The notes under the pieces were generated by a model. It did not search any database. It was not told where the DNA came from and saw only the letters and a list, made by a program, of their open reading frames with translations. A stretch of 64,000 nucleotides of DNA from an uncultured Armatimonadota bacterium (GTDB taxonomy: Bacteria > Armatimonadota > Fimbriimonadia > Fimbriimonadales > Fimbriimonadaceae): contig CAIYLG010000015.1 in assembly GCA_903927025.1 (NCBI GenBank), positions 62,001-126,000 of the forward strand, written 5' to 3'. This document shows, piece after piece, positions 41,188 through 51,500 of the stretch (its first letter is position 1; each line of letters starts with the position of its first letter). Made by a program: the position numbers and the translations under genes.

Positions 41188-43038
41188 TCAAGCTGAACTC
41201 TGGGTCAATAGCTCCTTAAACTCTCCCAACCAAGGCTCGTAGTTCTTCCATCTGCCGATGGACGTGGCGTACACAGGTTGGCGGGCTTGCCACCAGCTTG
41301 GGGTTCGGATCACGCCGTCGTTTGACTCGTGGTGGAGGCATCGGTCGTCCCAATCGAGACCGCAGAAGTCGATTAGTTGGCGGGTAACCGCCTCACGGTT
41401 CATCACCAACTCCTCATAGTCGACCTCAAGAAAGCGGTCGCTTGGCAGTACGGTTCGCCAGTGCTCCATGAGTCGCAGGTATTCGCGATAGAAGAATACG
41501 ATGGTGTCCTTATCATGAGCGGTGTTTACGGGCTCGCGAAAGTATGTCGTCCAGATGGAGATGCAGGTGTCCAGCGGGTTTCTGCGACAGTGAATCAGCC
41601 TGGCATTCGGAAACAGGAGGTGTGCCATTCCCAACAGCAAGAAGTTATTCGGCATCTTGTCGGTAACGTGGGCCGCTAACGGGTCAATGCTCTGCAATAG
41701 GTCAAGGTATCCATCGGCCACTTCCTTTGCTGCCTCCCGATGAGGTGACCCAGCAGGCGGCTGAAGGATTCGGCCCCATCGGTTCAGCAGATAGTTCTGC
41801 TCGCCACCTGCCGCTACACTTGGATGACTTGATACAATCTGCTCGATGAGCGTCGTGCCAGACCGCATCATTCCAACAATCAGGAACGGGAGATCAGACT
41901 CATTTCCCATGGACTTGTTGCGCGAAAGGTACCCAGGCGTGAAGGTGCGGATGGTTTGGTCGATGCCCATCGAAAACGCCCGGCGATCAAATGCCTTGTT
42001 CACAAGCTGGGAGCGCATCATCCCATTCGCCTCATCGTAGTGCTGCATCGCCTTGGCATAAGCGGCAAGGTCGTCGTACGCTTTCCCCAAAGCATAGTGA
42101 ATCGTGCACCGCCCCTCTGGAGGCAAGCTGCGGGACTGCAGCATCGATGTCATTCGGTCGACCAGGGGTCGATCTTCATCCTTCATCTTTTTGCAGGCGG
42201 TAAGTTCCAGATAAGGCTTGGGATTGTTGGGCTGGAGTTCAATGACCCGCTGGAAATCCCCACAGGCTGACTCGAAATCGCCAAGCTGTTGATAAATAGC
42301 CCCGCGAAGCTCGTACGCGCCAGGCTGGTCGGGCTGGAGTTCGATTGATCGGGTAAAGCCTCTGAGGGCCGGTTCTCTTAGGCCAGATTCAAACAGCAGC
42401 CGGGCCAGTTGGAACTGGCTTTGGAAGTTGTCTGGAGTGGCCGCAACAATGCGATTAATCAATTCCTCAGCGTCATCCGCTCTCCCTTGTGAGATGAACA
42501 GGGCCGCCAGGGGCGGATAGCTGTTCGGCATGTTCGGCGCCAGCGATATTGCCGATTGATACTCTGCCACGGCTTCGCGATCTTGCCCAGAACCTCGAAG
42601 TGCCTCGCCTAGCACGTGGTGAAGCAGAGGAACGTTAGGCTCAACTGAGATCGCGGTTCGGAGATGGTGGGCTGCAAGCTCTGGCTGCTTCGCAGCGAGA
42701 TAGCAGATGGAAAGGTTAAACAGCGCCTGCGAATCGCTAGGGCGAATCTCAATCGCTCGCTTGCCATATTGAATGGCTTCGGAGATATTTCCGACAGAGC
42801 GAAGCATCATCCCAAGCCAGTAAGCTGCTTCAAAGGAATCAGGGTCGGCTGAAAGAACTGCTTGAAGGATCGGAATCCCTACCGCCGCTCTTCCTAACTG
42901 AGCGCTGATGACTCCCAGCAGCGTCTTTGCTCCTAAGTCGTTTGGAGATTTAGTAAGGATTTGACGACAGATCCTATCGGCATCTTGAATCTTCCCTTCT
43001 TGATGGGCGAGTCGTGCAGATGCCAATAGAGGTTCCAT
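41188..43038 (-). CDS. TPR repeat - sulfotransferase fusion protein
   Basis: The start is the ATG at 43038 (MEPLLASARLAHQEGKIQDA), with GGAG about six bases upstream; the open frame to a GTG at 43113 runs into the terminator of the prepilin operon. Residues 1-330 form about nine tetratricopeptide repeats. Residues about 360-616 are a PAPS-dependent sulfotransferase: the 5'-phosphosulfate loop is in FLIVGMMRSGTTLIEQIVSSHP and the 3'-phosphate motif in LIHCRRNPLDTCISIW. It probably sulfates a protein or glycan recognised by the TPR part. No signal peptide is present. Confidence 0.93.
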   Translation of the reverse strand: MEPLLASARLAHQEGKIQDADRICRQILTKSPNDLGAKTLLGVISAQLGRAAVGIPILQAVLSADPDSFEAAYWLGMMLRSVGNISEAIQYGKRAIEIRPSDSQALFNLSICYLAAKQPELAAHHLRTAISVEPNVPLLHHVLGEALRGSGQDREAVAEYQSAISLAPNMPNSYPPLAALFISQGRADDAEELINRIVAATPDNFQSQFQLARLLFESGLREPALRGFTRSIELQPDQPGAYELRGAIYQQLGDFESACGDFQRVIELQPNNPKPYLELTACKKMKDEDRPLVDRMTSMLQSRSLPPEGRCTIHYALGKAYDDLAAYAKAMQHYDEANGMMRSQLVNKAFDRRAFSMGIDQTIRTFTPGYLSRNKSMGNESDLPFLIVGMMRSGTTLIEQIVSSHPSVAAGGEQNYLLNRWGRILQPPAGSPHREAAKEVADGYLDLLQSIDPLAAHVTDKMPNNFLLLGMAHLLFPNARLIHCRRNPLDTCISIWTTYFREPVNTAHDKDTIVFFYREYLRLMEHWRTVLPSDRFLEVDYEELVMNREAVTRQLIDFCGLDWDDRCLHHESNDGVIRTPSWWQARQPVYATSIGRWKNYEPWLGEFKELLTQSSA

Positions 43039-43087
43039 ATCTATCTCCATGTCCTTAAAAACTCGCCATGCAATCAGTCTAACGCGA

Positions 43088-43119
43088 GAATAGGTGCCTG
43101 CATCCGCAGACACCTATTC
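43088..43119 (-). terminator. terminator hairpin after the prepilin-lipoprotein pair
   Basis: GAATAGGTG (43088-43096) pairs with CACCTATTC (43111-43119), and CTGC/GCAG continue the stem inside after one mismatch. It lies 34 bases past the lipoprotein stop. There is no long U-tract. Confidence 0.5.
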
Positions 43120-43152
43120 TCATTCATGCGATTGTCCGCAACCGGTATCGGC

Positions 43153-43347
43153 CTACTTCGGAATTTCCGGAGTGGTCGCCTTAGGCGCTGGACCAGGTGC
43201 GACAGCATGTCCCCCACCCATCGTGGGAGCACCCGGAGTTTTTGCAGTTCCCTTAGGGATCTTGACTTCGGCATCGCCGACATCAGCCTTCGGGGAACAA
43301 CCAACGGCTACTCCGGTTACTACTGCAAGTGCGATCAGGAACTTCAT
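43153..43347 (-). CDS. small proline/glycine-rich lipoprotein
   Basis: This 64-residue protein has a lipoprotein signal ([17 protein letters not shown]) with the lipobox Cys at residue 17. The mature part is only about 47 residues, low in complexity and rich in Pro, Ala, Gly and Lys (GTAKTPGAPTMGGGHAV). No fold is recognisable. Its ATG touches the stop codon of the prepilin gene, so it is translated with it. Confidence 0.75.
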   Translation of the reverse strand: MKFLIALAVVTGVAVGCSPKADVGDAEVKIPKGTAKTPGAPTMGGGHAVAPGPAPKATTPEIPK

Positions 43348-44231
43348 CAGTTGCCCGTTCCGCCCGGCCAGAAGTGCGTGAATACCGTTGAACCATCGCT
43401 GATCTGCTGAGTCTTCATGAGCTGACCCTTATAGTCGAGCGTCTTGGCATGGCCGTCAACGGCGGCGTACACGCCCATTCCGTTTGGATAGAAGCATCCT
43501 GTGTCAATGCCGCTGTGAGTCGTTGGCTTGATCGAAACAGGGCCGGTGAAGCCCTCCGCTCCAGGCACGACGTCATAGGAACCCGGATTCCAACCGCCGC
43601 AGTTAGCGAACGGCTGAGGAAGAGTGCCGAAGACACCCATCCAGTAATCCCATGACGAAGCAGGCGTAATCATCGCCATATCCGTCGGGCTGTTGACTGT
43701 AGTGGTCGTCAGCGAGGGAGTTCCAGAAGTTGTGCCGTTGTAGTAGCCGTAGCCTGCCTCTCCGTAGCCCATCAACCCGTCCAGGTGAGCTGGCACGTTA
43801 TTGCTGAAGTAGCCCTGGTAGGCGTAGCCGCCGTTCGGAGACTTCGCCATGTGCTGAACAGCTGCCTGCTCAGGAAGGGATCCGAAGTGCTCCAGGCGCT
43901 GCCAGTAGGCTGCAGGTCCGGTAGGAGCAGCGATCTTTGGGTTGAGGAGGATGCCCCAGTTCTTGGTGTATGGCTGAATCTTGCCCTGCCATGTCCAGAG
44001 TCCGTCGCCGGAGGGATCGTCGCTCCACGAGAGCGGGAAGCTGTCGTCGTAGTCGTTGGTGTACATCAGCACGGCGAGGCCGCTCTGCTTCAGATTGCTC
44101 ACTGCAACGGAAGTCTTTGCTGCATCCTTTGCCTGTGCGAAGACAGGGAAAAGAATCGCGGCCAGGATTGCAATGATAGCGATGACGACCAAGAGTTCAA
44201 TAAGTGTAAATGCTTTACGAAATGATTTCAT
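43347..44231 (-). CDS. prepilin-like protein with H-X9-DG motif
   Basis: This 294-residue protein has a type IV prepilin start: a short basic leader, then the cleavage region [29 protein letters not shown]. The rest follows the family known from Planctomycetes and Armatimonadetes: [21 protein letters not shown] after the helix and a C-terminal [15 protein letters not shown] segment. These proteins are very numerous in such genomes and presumably form pseudopilin-like surface or periplasmic filaments. Methylation of the first mature residue is expected. Confidence 0.93.
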   Translation of the reverse strand: MKSFRKAFTLIELLVVIAIIAILAAILFPVFAQAKDAAKTSVAVSNLKQSGLAVLMYTNDYDDSFPLSWSDDPSGDGLWTWQGKIQPYTKNWGILLNPKIAAPTGPAAYWQRLEHFGSLPEQAAVQHMAKSPNGGYAYQGYFSNNVPAHLDGLMGYGEAGYGYYNGTTSGTPSLTTTTVNSPTDMAMITPASSWDYWMGVFGTLPQPFANCGGWNPGSYDVVPGAEGFTGPVSIKPTTHSGIDTGCFYPNGMGVYAAVDGHAKTLDYKGQLMKTQQISDGSTVFTHFWPGGTGN

Positions 44232-44685
44232 CCAGTTCCTTAATGAGCAGCAGCACTAAAGGCTGATGCTGAAAATGTCTTCGTACAACTACTTTCAAGA
44301 TGTCGAAGAACCGTATCGATTCGAAGGCCAAGCTACAGGCAACTAGACAAGAAAATCAAATTCACTTTTGTAAGGTGAATACTATATGCGTACGCCAAAT
44401 TCACAAGCAAAATCTCGCGTAGCGCTGACTTAACGAAGGAACATACCGGGTTAGTCGGTAATACTTTTAAAGCCACTATACTTCAGCACGCAACGATGCT
44501 CTGATTGAATAGGCGCAATCCTAACTGACGAGGTGCGGCACGCGCTTCGTTCACGCTTTTCAGAATATCGCTGAATATTCTGAAATTCCGTGCCAGATCC
44601 CGTTTTGGGACACAAGAACCCCTCGTCTGGGCACCAGAATCTCTCTCCAGAGCGGTCGGTCTAACCCTTCTCTTAGTTCAATGAG
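44232..44685. promoter_or_regulatory. 454-bp AT-rich gap upstream of the prepilin gene
   Basis: No gene is seen. It must contain the prepilin promoter and the transcription end of the SGNH hydrolase. A perfect inverted repeat at 44559-44584 is listed separately. Confidence 0.5.
44559..44584. repeat. 10+10 inverted repeat TTCAGAATAT-N6-ATATTCTGAA
   Basis: The arms are perfect and separated by CGCTGA. It lies 101 bases past the SGNH hydrolase stop and 330 bases before the prepilin start. It could be a regulator site for the prepilin gene or an AT-rich hairpin; the absence of a U-tract argues against a simple terminator. Confidence 0.45.
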
Positions 44686-46014
44686 TTAACGATTGGGGAG
44701 AATTTCGCCCACAACAAGCACCGCCCCGGCATACCATGCGGTGTCATCGTACACCTTTGGGTCGAGCGTGGCGATGTCTGCGTTCTCCCTTCTCTGGTGG
44801 AGGATCTTCAGCTTATCCGGCTGTTGGGGCAGAATGCGCAAAACTGCAGTGTGAATGCCGTATGGAACACTATCTGCAACCGGCAAAACGCCTAAACGAT
44901 GGTAGGTGCAATAGGCATCGAAACGGGGAACCACGTACGGCGGGAACTGATCGACTTTCACGGTGATCTGGCCGCAGTCGGGCCCCAGCAGGTCATAGAC
45001 CAGAAGCGACGAGCCTTTGAACCGAATCGTCATGTTGGCACCTGGCCTGTTCGCCTTCCAAAGGCCAGGCAGATACCGTCGATACTGTTTGGACTTCTCG
45101 TTCTTGAGGGGATCCAGCTCACTCCAGGAGTCGCTGAGCCGCACCTGACCGAGTGGAACTAGTTTGGCCTGCTCCCAGTTGTCTGCCCGAAGTGGAAGTG
45201 GCACCAAGTGTGGCCCTGGTGCGACTCCCGCCTGTTCGATCTGGGCAAATCCACGCTTGACAGCCTGCAGATAGAGTTCATGACCCGTTGCTTCGTATGG
45301 GTGAACACCGTCCGGTGAAAAGAGAACCTGGCCCTGCTGTGCCATTTGATCGGCTTGCTCCTTGGTTGCCTTCCCCGAGAAAACGAGTTTGCCTTCTCGA
45401 TGAAGACGGGCGACCTCCACACCGAAGTGAATGGATGGGATTCCGTAGTGATCGGCAAGCTGCTCCATCACACTGGCGGCGTGGGGAAACTTTCCTGCGT
45501 CCAGGTCGCCAAGCATTCCCTCAGTAAGCGTATAAACAAAGCAGATGTCCGTCTTGGGATTCGACTTCCACGTTTGACGAACGATCCCCTCCATCGCCTT
45601 CAGAATCCGGTCAGTTGGAGCGCCACCGTCGTTCACGGCAAACTCTACAAACAGGAGATCCGGATTGTGGTCCAGCACATCCTGCTTGAGCCGAAAAACG
45701 CCTAAGTCGGAGCCCGTTCCGCCGATAGCGGCGTTGATCTCAACCGACTTCGAGTTGGGATGTTGCTGATTAAACCAAGCCAACGTCTTGGGGCGCCAAC
45801 CGTTTTGGGCGGTGATGCTTCCCCCGAGGTAGCCAATTCGCACTTCTTGGCCCGTCCACCACTTCTGGATCACGTTCGGCAACCCGTTTCGGACTGTGCA
45901 TTCGGTTGCCGGGTGAAGCACTTCAGACTGCTGGGCCCTTGCCAAAGACGTCAACAGAGACAAGGCTCCCAACCAACACAGTAGAGCGGAGACCGCTTTC
46001 ATAGCCGATATCAT
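44686..46014 (-). CDS. secreted SGNH/GDSL-type hydrolase
   Basis: The start is the ATG at 46014 or 46002, either giving a signal peptide (MKAVSALLCWLGALSLLTSLARAQ). SGNH blocks are clear: IGYLGGSITAQNGW (block I, Ser), AAIGGTGSDLGVF (block II), FVEFAVNDGG (block III, Asn) and FSPDGVHPYEATGH (block V, Asp-His). Such enzymes remove acetyl or other ester groups from glycans. The C-terminal 150 residues form a beta domain. It overlaps no gene once the start is corrected, and is divergent from the YVTN gene. Confidence 0.88.
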   Translation of the reverse strand: MISAMKAVSALLCWLGALSLLTSLARAQQSEVLHPATECTVRNGLPNVIQKWWTGQEVRIGYLGGSITAQNGWRPKTLAWFNQQHPNSKSVEINAAIGGTGSDLGVFRLKQDVLDHNPDLLFVEFAVNDGGAPTDRILKAMEGIVRQTWKSNPKTDICFVYTLTEGMLGDLDAGKFPHAASVMEQLADHYGIPSIHFGVEVARLHREGKLVFSGKATKEQADQMAQQGQVLFSPDGVHPYEATGHELYLQAVKRGFAQIEQAGVAPGPHLVPLPLRADNWEQAKLVPLGQVRLSDSWSELDPLKNEKSKQYRRYLPGLWKANRPGANMTIRFKGSSLLVYDLLGPDCGQITVKVDQFPPYVVPRFDAYCTYHRLGVLPVADSVPYGIHTAVLRILPQQPDKLKILHQRRENADIATLDPKVYDDTAWYAGAVLVVGEILPNR

Positions 46015-46107
46015 AGCCAGTAACCGACGGGATAGAGTGGTCCAAATACAATCACCGGATTGCAGCCAGTTCTCCCTCAGGTAAAACCCCCGCAAGGTTG
46101 CCTAACG

Positions 46108-47112
46108 ATGCCGTTGTCTTTTCTCTCCTGTCTGCTTCTTTTCTCGACTCCGTCCGTTCACGCTTTCAGCCAAGCTGCTACAGGCCCAAGACTCTTAGTG
46201 GTCAACCAAGGCGACAAGACCTTAAGCATCGTCGACCCAGTGACCAACAAACAGGTTGGGGTGGTGGATGAGGCACAAACGACCATGCACGGTCACGAAA
46301 TCGCGGTAGGTCCAGACGGCCGTTCGGTGTTCATGCCGATCTATGGTGATGTCGGAGTCGGCAGCCCGGGCCTCGACGGCAATGAGATGCTCATCATCGA
46401 CTGGCCAACGGGAAAGATCACCGGTCACGTCGACTTTGGCCACGGCGTCCGCCCCCACTGCGCTGTCTTCAGCAAGGCGACGGGAATGATGTATGTCACC
46501 ACCGAAATCGACAACGCCATCACGATTGTCAACCCAAAGACCTTAAAGATCGTCGGAACCATCCCGACCACCCAGACCCAGTCCCACATGCTGGCCATCA
46601 CCCGAAACGGCAAATGGGGCTACACCGCCAACGTGGCGGCAGGCACGGTTTCGGTGCTGGACATGAAGGCGCGGACAACGGTTAAGGTCATCCCGATTTC
46701 CAAGGTAACTCAGCGAATCGCATTGTCGCCTGACGACAAGTTTGTGTTCACATCCGATCAAACCCAGCCCCGAATGGCCGCCATCGATACAAGAACAAAC
46801 GAGATCGTTAAGTGGATCGACCTGCCTGGCAACGGCTACGGTGCCGCCGCGACTCCTAACGGGAAGTGGCTGCTTGTTCCGGTTCCAAGCAAGTCGTTGG
46901 TCTCGGTCGTGGACCTAAAGACTTTGGAAGTTGTCCGCAACATTACGGTTGAACAGGCACCGCAAGAGATGCTGGTAAGACCAGACGGCAAGTTTGGCTA
47001 CGTTTCGAGTGTTCGTACGAAAAAGGTCTGTGTGATCGACCTGAGTCAGTGGAAAATGACCGCGACGATCGACGTCGGCAGCGGCCCGGACGGCCTCGCC
47101 TGGGCTAACTAG
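46108..47112 (+). CDS. secreted YVTN-type beta-propeller protein
   Basis: The start is the ATG at 46108 (MPLSFLSCLLLFSTPSVHAF), giving a signal peptide; the TTG at 46060 is unlikely. The 334-residue protein consists of seven or so blades with the YVTN pattern: MYVTTEIDNAITIVNPKTLKIVG, GYTANVAAGTVSVLDMKARTTV and GYVSSVRTKKVCVIDL. These domains bind proteins or are part of surface layers; no catalytic residues are known. Its end overlaps the convergent DUF1501 gene by four bases. Confidence 0.9.
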   Translation: MPLSFLSCLLLFSTPSVHAFSQAATGPRLLVVNQGDKTLSIVDPVTNKQVGVVDEAQTTMHGHEIAVGPDGRSVFMPIYGDVGVGSPGLDGNEMLIIDWPTGKITGHVDFGHGVRPHCAVFSKATGMMYVTTEIDNAITIVNPKTLKIVGTIPTTQTQSHMLAITRNGKWGYTANVAAGTVSVLDMKARTTVKVIPISKVTQRIALSPDDKFVFTSDQTQPRMAAIDTRTNEIVKWIDLPGNGYGAAATPNGKWLLVPVPSKSLVSVVDLKTLEVVRNITVEQAPQEMLVRPDGKFGYVSSVRTKKVCVIDLSQWKMTATIDVGSGPDGLAWAN

Positions 47113-48524
47113 GCAAGGATCCCTTTAGCAATCTCACCATGCACATCGGTCAGCCGATAATTGCGGCCGCCGTGGAAGAAGGTCAGCTTTGTGTGGTCAA
47201 TTCCGAGCAGGTGAAGCATCGTCGCGTGAAGGTCGTGCACGTGGCACTTGTCCTTCACTGCGTAGAAGCCGTAGTCGTCGGTGGCTCCGTACCGGAAACC
47301 GGCCTTTACCCCGCCGCCCGCTAGGATCGTGGTAAAGCCGTGAGGGTTGTGGTCGCGGCCATCGTCGCCCTGGGCAACCGGAGTGCGGCCAAACTCGCCG
47401 CTGATCACCACCAAGGTGTCTTTGAGAAGGCCTCGCGATTTGAGGTCCTTCAGCAGACCTGCTATGGGCAGGTCGACCTCTGCCGCATTGCTGGCATGAT
47501 CGCGCCGGAGGTCGCTGTGCTGATCCCACTTGTAGCTGTGGGTGACCTGCACGAAGCGAACTCCCTTCTCGGAGAAGCGGCGGGCGAGCAGGCACTGGTG
47601 GCCAAAGTTCCGCGTTTTGGGGTTATCAAGACCGTAAAGCTTCTTGGTGGCTTCACTCTCACCCGCGATCTCCTGCAGCTCAGGTGCCGCAAGCTGCATC
47701 CGAAAAGCCAGTTCAAAGGAACTGATTCGACCTTCCAGAGCCGGGTCCGGACCAAGATGTGCCAACTGATCTTGGCTTAGCGTCTTCAGCATCTCAATCT
47801 CCAACTTCTGGGCGTCAGGAGGAGTTTCACTGTTCTGAATGAATGGAATCTTCGCCATCGCCGCGTCCACACTTGCGTTCCCTATCGGCGTGCCCTGGGT
47901 GTAGGCGGGCAGGAATGCGGAGCTCCAATTGTTCACCCCTCCATGCGTAAGAGTTGGACATATCGTGAGAAATCCGGGCAGATTCTGATTCTCCGTGCCC
48001 AGACCGTAGGTCACCCATGAGCCCATTGAGGGACGCACAAAGGTGTCGCTTCCTGTATGCAGCTCCAATAGCGCACCGCCGTGGCGGGAGTTTGAACCGT
48101 TCATCGAGTGAATGAAGCAGAGATCATCCACGCATGAACCGACGTGAGGGAAAAGGTCGCTCACTTCGATGCCGCTTTGGCCGTAGTGCTTGAACTCCCA
48201 AGGGCTCTTGAGCAGGTTGCCGGTAGGGCTGGAAACGATGCGCGGCATCTCGCCTGTGTACGGCTTCCCGTGGTCTCGAGTAAGGAGCGGCTTGGGATCG
48301 AAGGTGTCCACTTGGCTGGGACCGCCGTGGAGGAATACAAAGATCACGCGCTTGGCACGCGCCGGAAACATCGGAGATTTCGGCGCGAGGGGGTTGTGCG
48401 GATCAGGCCTTCCCTGCGTGGCCATCGCCTGCTCGGCAAGAAGGCTCAGGAGGGCAATGTTTCCAAAACCCAAAGCGCTGGCCTTTAGCAGTTCCCGGCG
48501 GGAGAGAAATTCCTTATTCCACAT
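47109..48524 (-). CDS. DUF1501 family protein, Tat-exported
   Basis: This 471-residue alkaline-phosphatase-fold protein has a twin-arginine signal (SRRELLKASALGFGNIALLSL). KRVIFVFLHGGPSQVDTFDPK is the family hallmark and binds metal. SMNGSNSRHGGALLELHTG and VVISGEFGRTPVAQGDDGRDHNP follow. The family is known in Planctomycetes-like bacteria, always beside a cytochrome/DUF1549/DUF1553 protein, as here; a role in sulfated or complex polysaccharide use is suspected. It overlaps the upstream gene by 11 bases. Confidence 0.95.
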   Translation of the reverse strand: MWNKEFLSRRELLKASALGFGNIALLSLLAEQAMATQGRPDPHNPLAPKSPMFPARAKRVIFVFLHGGPSQVDTFDPKPLLTRDHGKPYTGEMPRIVSSPTGNLLKSPWEFKHYGQSGIEVSDLFPHVGSCVDDLCFIHSMNGSNSRHGGALLELHTGSDTFVRPSMGSWVTYGLGTENQNLPGFLTICPTLTHGGVNNWSSAFLPAYTQGTPIGNASVDAAMAKIPFIQNSETPPDAQKLEIEMLKTLSQDQLAHLGPDPALEGRISSFELAFRMQLAAPELQEIAGESEATKKLYGLDNPKTRNFGHQCLLARRFSEKGVRFVQVTHSYKWDQHSDLRRDHASNAAEVDLPIAGLLKDLKSRGLLKDTLVVISGEFGRTPVAQGDDGRDHNPHGFTTILAGGGVKAGFRYGATDDYGFYAVKDKCHVHDLHATMLHLLGIDHTKLTFFHGGRNYRLTDVHGEIAKGILA

Positions 48525-51500
48525 AAATAAACTCGTTGGCGGCGATCACGGCCTTGCAGAGACTCTGCCAGGCACTCAGTCTGGGATCCTTCGCCTTGGC
48601 ATAGGCGGTTTGAAAGCGGGAGAGGAAAGTCAGCGCTCGGCTCACTTCGGCGGAGGTCGCCGGTCGACCATAGCAGGTTAGGTAAAGCTCCTTCACCCGG
48701 CGATCATCGGTCCAGTCAGGATGTTTGAGGAGATCGCCCGCTTGTGCCTTCGTAGCGGCAAGCACCACGCTGCTATTGAGCATGAACAGAGCTTGCGGAG
48801 CCACCGTCGTGCTGCTCCGGTCACCATTCATCACGGTGGGGTCACCAAAATCAAAGGCAGTGTAGACATCATAAACAGCCGACCGGATGACGGGCAGATA
48901 GACTGCCCGTCTCAGGCTGGTGTAGTTTACGGGGTCTGAGTTATTGGTACTCGTCACGTAAGATCGGGGTGCAAGCGTGATGGTGGTGCCACCCATCTTT
49001 CTGTCAAGCGTGCCCGACACAAACAGGATGCTGTCTCGGATCGATTCCGCCTCTAGCCGCTGTCTTGGGAACCGCCAGAGGAGCTTGTTGTCGGGATCAA
49101 TGTTGGCGGCCGTCTTTTCAAACTTGCCGCTCATCATGTAGGTGTTGGTCAGCATCATCCGCTTGTGCAGCTTCTTCAGACTCCAACCATCTTGCTTCAC
49201 GAAGCTTGTCGCAAGGTAGTCCAGCAGTTCTGGATGAGTGGGCAAGTCACCTAGCGTTCCAAAGTTGTCGACTGACGCCACGATCCCTCGGCCAAATCGC
49301 CATCGCCAAATCCGGTTCACAAACACGCGTGCCGTCAGCGGGTTTTTAGCATCGGTGAGCCACTGCGCCAGTTCAAGACGACCACTATGGTCTGCTGGAA
49401 CTGCAGGCTGCTTGGAGTCGGTAATCACACCCGGAAACCCACGGGAGCAGTCTTCGCCCAGCGTGAGGTAGTTCCCACGAATGTGAACCCGCAGGTTCGT
49501 TGGCTTGCCCTCACCTACCGACATCGCCCTTGGCAAGGGCGGCTTGGTCTTTTGGAGTGCGGCAATCTGGTCGTCCAGCTCCTTGAGCTCTCTAGACACT
49601 GGGGCGGCGAACACAGGGTCAGGGTTATCGGGAAGTTCGATACTGACGTCCACTCCGTTCTTCACCTTATCCGCCACCACGCTGATGATTTGCGGGATAA
49701 GGTTCCCTTCCTTTGCGATCGAATCAAGGCTCTCTGCAGGTTGAGAGCCGGGCCGAGGAATCAGGAGGAACTTATCGATGTGTGGGAAGTAGCTGTCTCT
49801 CTCAAACTTGATGTGGTTGGTGCCAGCTTGGAGCAACAAAATCCCCTGCGCGTACCACTTCTGGTCTTTGGGATAGAACCCTCCTGAGACTTCTCCGGCT
49901 GCATCTCCGAGCACGAGCGCCCCGTTCACATAAACGCGAATCGGGCGCGGATCCCCAGAGGCGTACCGGAGGTCCAGTTGATATGCACCTTCTTTGGGGA
50001 CAGAAATGTCGTATTCGGTTCGATTGGGATACTCGCCTTGATTGACAAGCACCCCAATCCCTTTGCCAAAGCCGGAGGTGTCCTTATTGAGGTTTCCAGA
50101 AACGTAGTCTTCGGCCTCATGAACAATCGCCTGGCTCGGCGCCGTTCCATCCGCACTGACAATGGCAGGATGCAGATCCGCTTTCTTTGCATCGGAAGCA
50201 AGCAATCGGCGCGCAGCCTTTTCGTACGCTGGAGTCTGCGGCTTAAGCTCTTTGAGTAGCGCTTCGCTCGCTGCGTCACGCTTCTTATTGACCGTCTCTT
50301 TAAGCGCCTTGACCTTGCCTTCGATTTCGGCCAGCTTTTCCTGATCGGCTTTGGAGCCAAGCGGCTGCTCTACCCACTCCGCCATGTTTTTGTAGCCCAG
50401 CATGGTCTTGGTTGACTTGAAGATTCCAGCGAGCGAGTAGTAGTCCTTTGACGGAATCGGATCGAACTTATGATCGTGACACCGTGCACAGCCGACGGTT
50501 AGACCAAGATAGGTCTTCGTCGTGGTGTCGATTTGCTCATCGATGACGTCGAGTTCCTGCTTTACAGGGTCATCTTCCGCGAGCATCTTGGCCCCCAGCG
50601 ACAGATAGCCTGTAGCAATGATCCCATCATCCCCAGCACCAGGGAGAAGGTCCCCGGCAAGCTGCTCCTGAAAAAATCGGTCAATCGGCTTATCCGAATT
50701 GAATGCCCCGATGACATAGTCTCGATACCGCCATGCGTTGGGAAAGACGAGATTCTCATCCAACCCGTTGGAGTCGGCATACCGGGCAACGTCCAGCCAG
50801 TGCCTTCCCCACCGTTCGCCGTAGGCGGATGAGGCGAGGAGCCGATCGACGACCTTCTCATAGGCATTCGGGCTTTTATCGGCTAAGAAGGCATCAATTT
50901 CGGCGGGGGTGGGCGGCAGACCGGTGAGGTCAAAAGTAGCGCGCCGAATCAGCGTCCGACGATCTGCCGGGGGTGCCGGCCTCAGACCCTTCTCCTCTAA
51001 CTTGGCAAGAATGAATCGGTCAATCGGGTTCTGCGCCCACCATCTCGCCTTGACATTCGGCGTTTTGGGGGTTGCAGGAGGAATGAAAGACCAGAATCTG
51101 GTCTTCGCCGAAGCCACCTTCGGAACGACGGGCCACGGCGCACCCGCCTTGGCCCAAGCCGAAAGCGCCGCCAACTCATCAGCCGGCAACTTTCCGGATG
51201 GGGGCATCTTCACTTCACCCGTGTAGGCGACAGCTTCCACCAAGCGCTGAGCAACATCGGTCGATATCGCTTTGTCCAGTCTGACCCCGCCCAAATGCTG
51301 TTTGGGGCCGTGGCAGGCGACGCACTTTGCTTCTAGAATGGGCCGAATCTTTACTTCGAATGCGGCCGTCGCCGCTGAATTCGCGGCGGTATTGGAAGTC
51401 GCTTTTGGCGCCTGTAACGCTGTACCGAATACCGCGTAGCCGAGAAGGGCAAAGCTTCCAGCGGCGAGGCCCTTGCTCAATGAAATGTTCAGCTTGAGTA

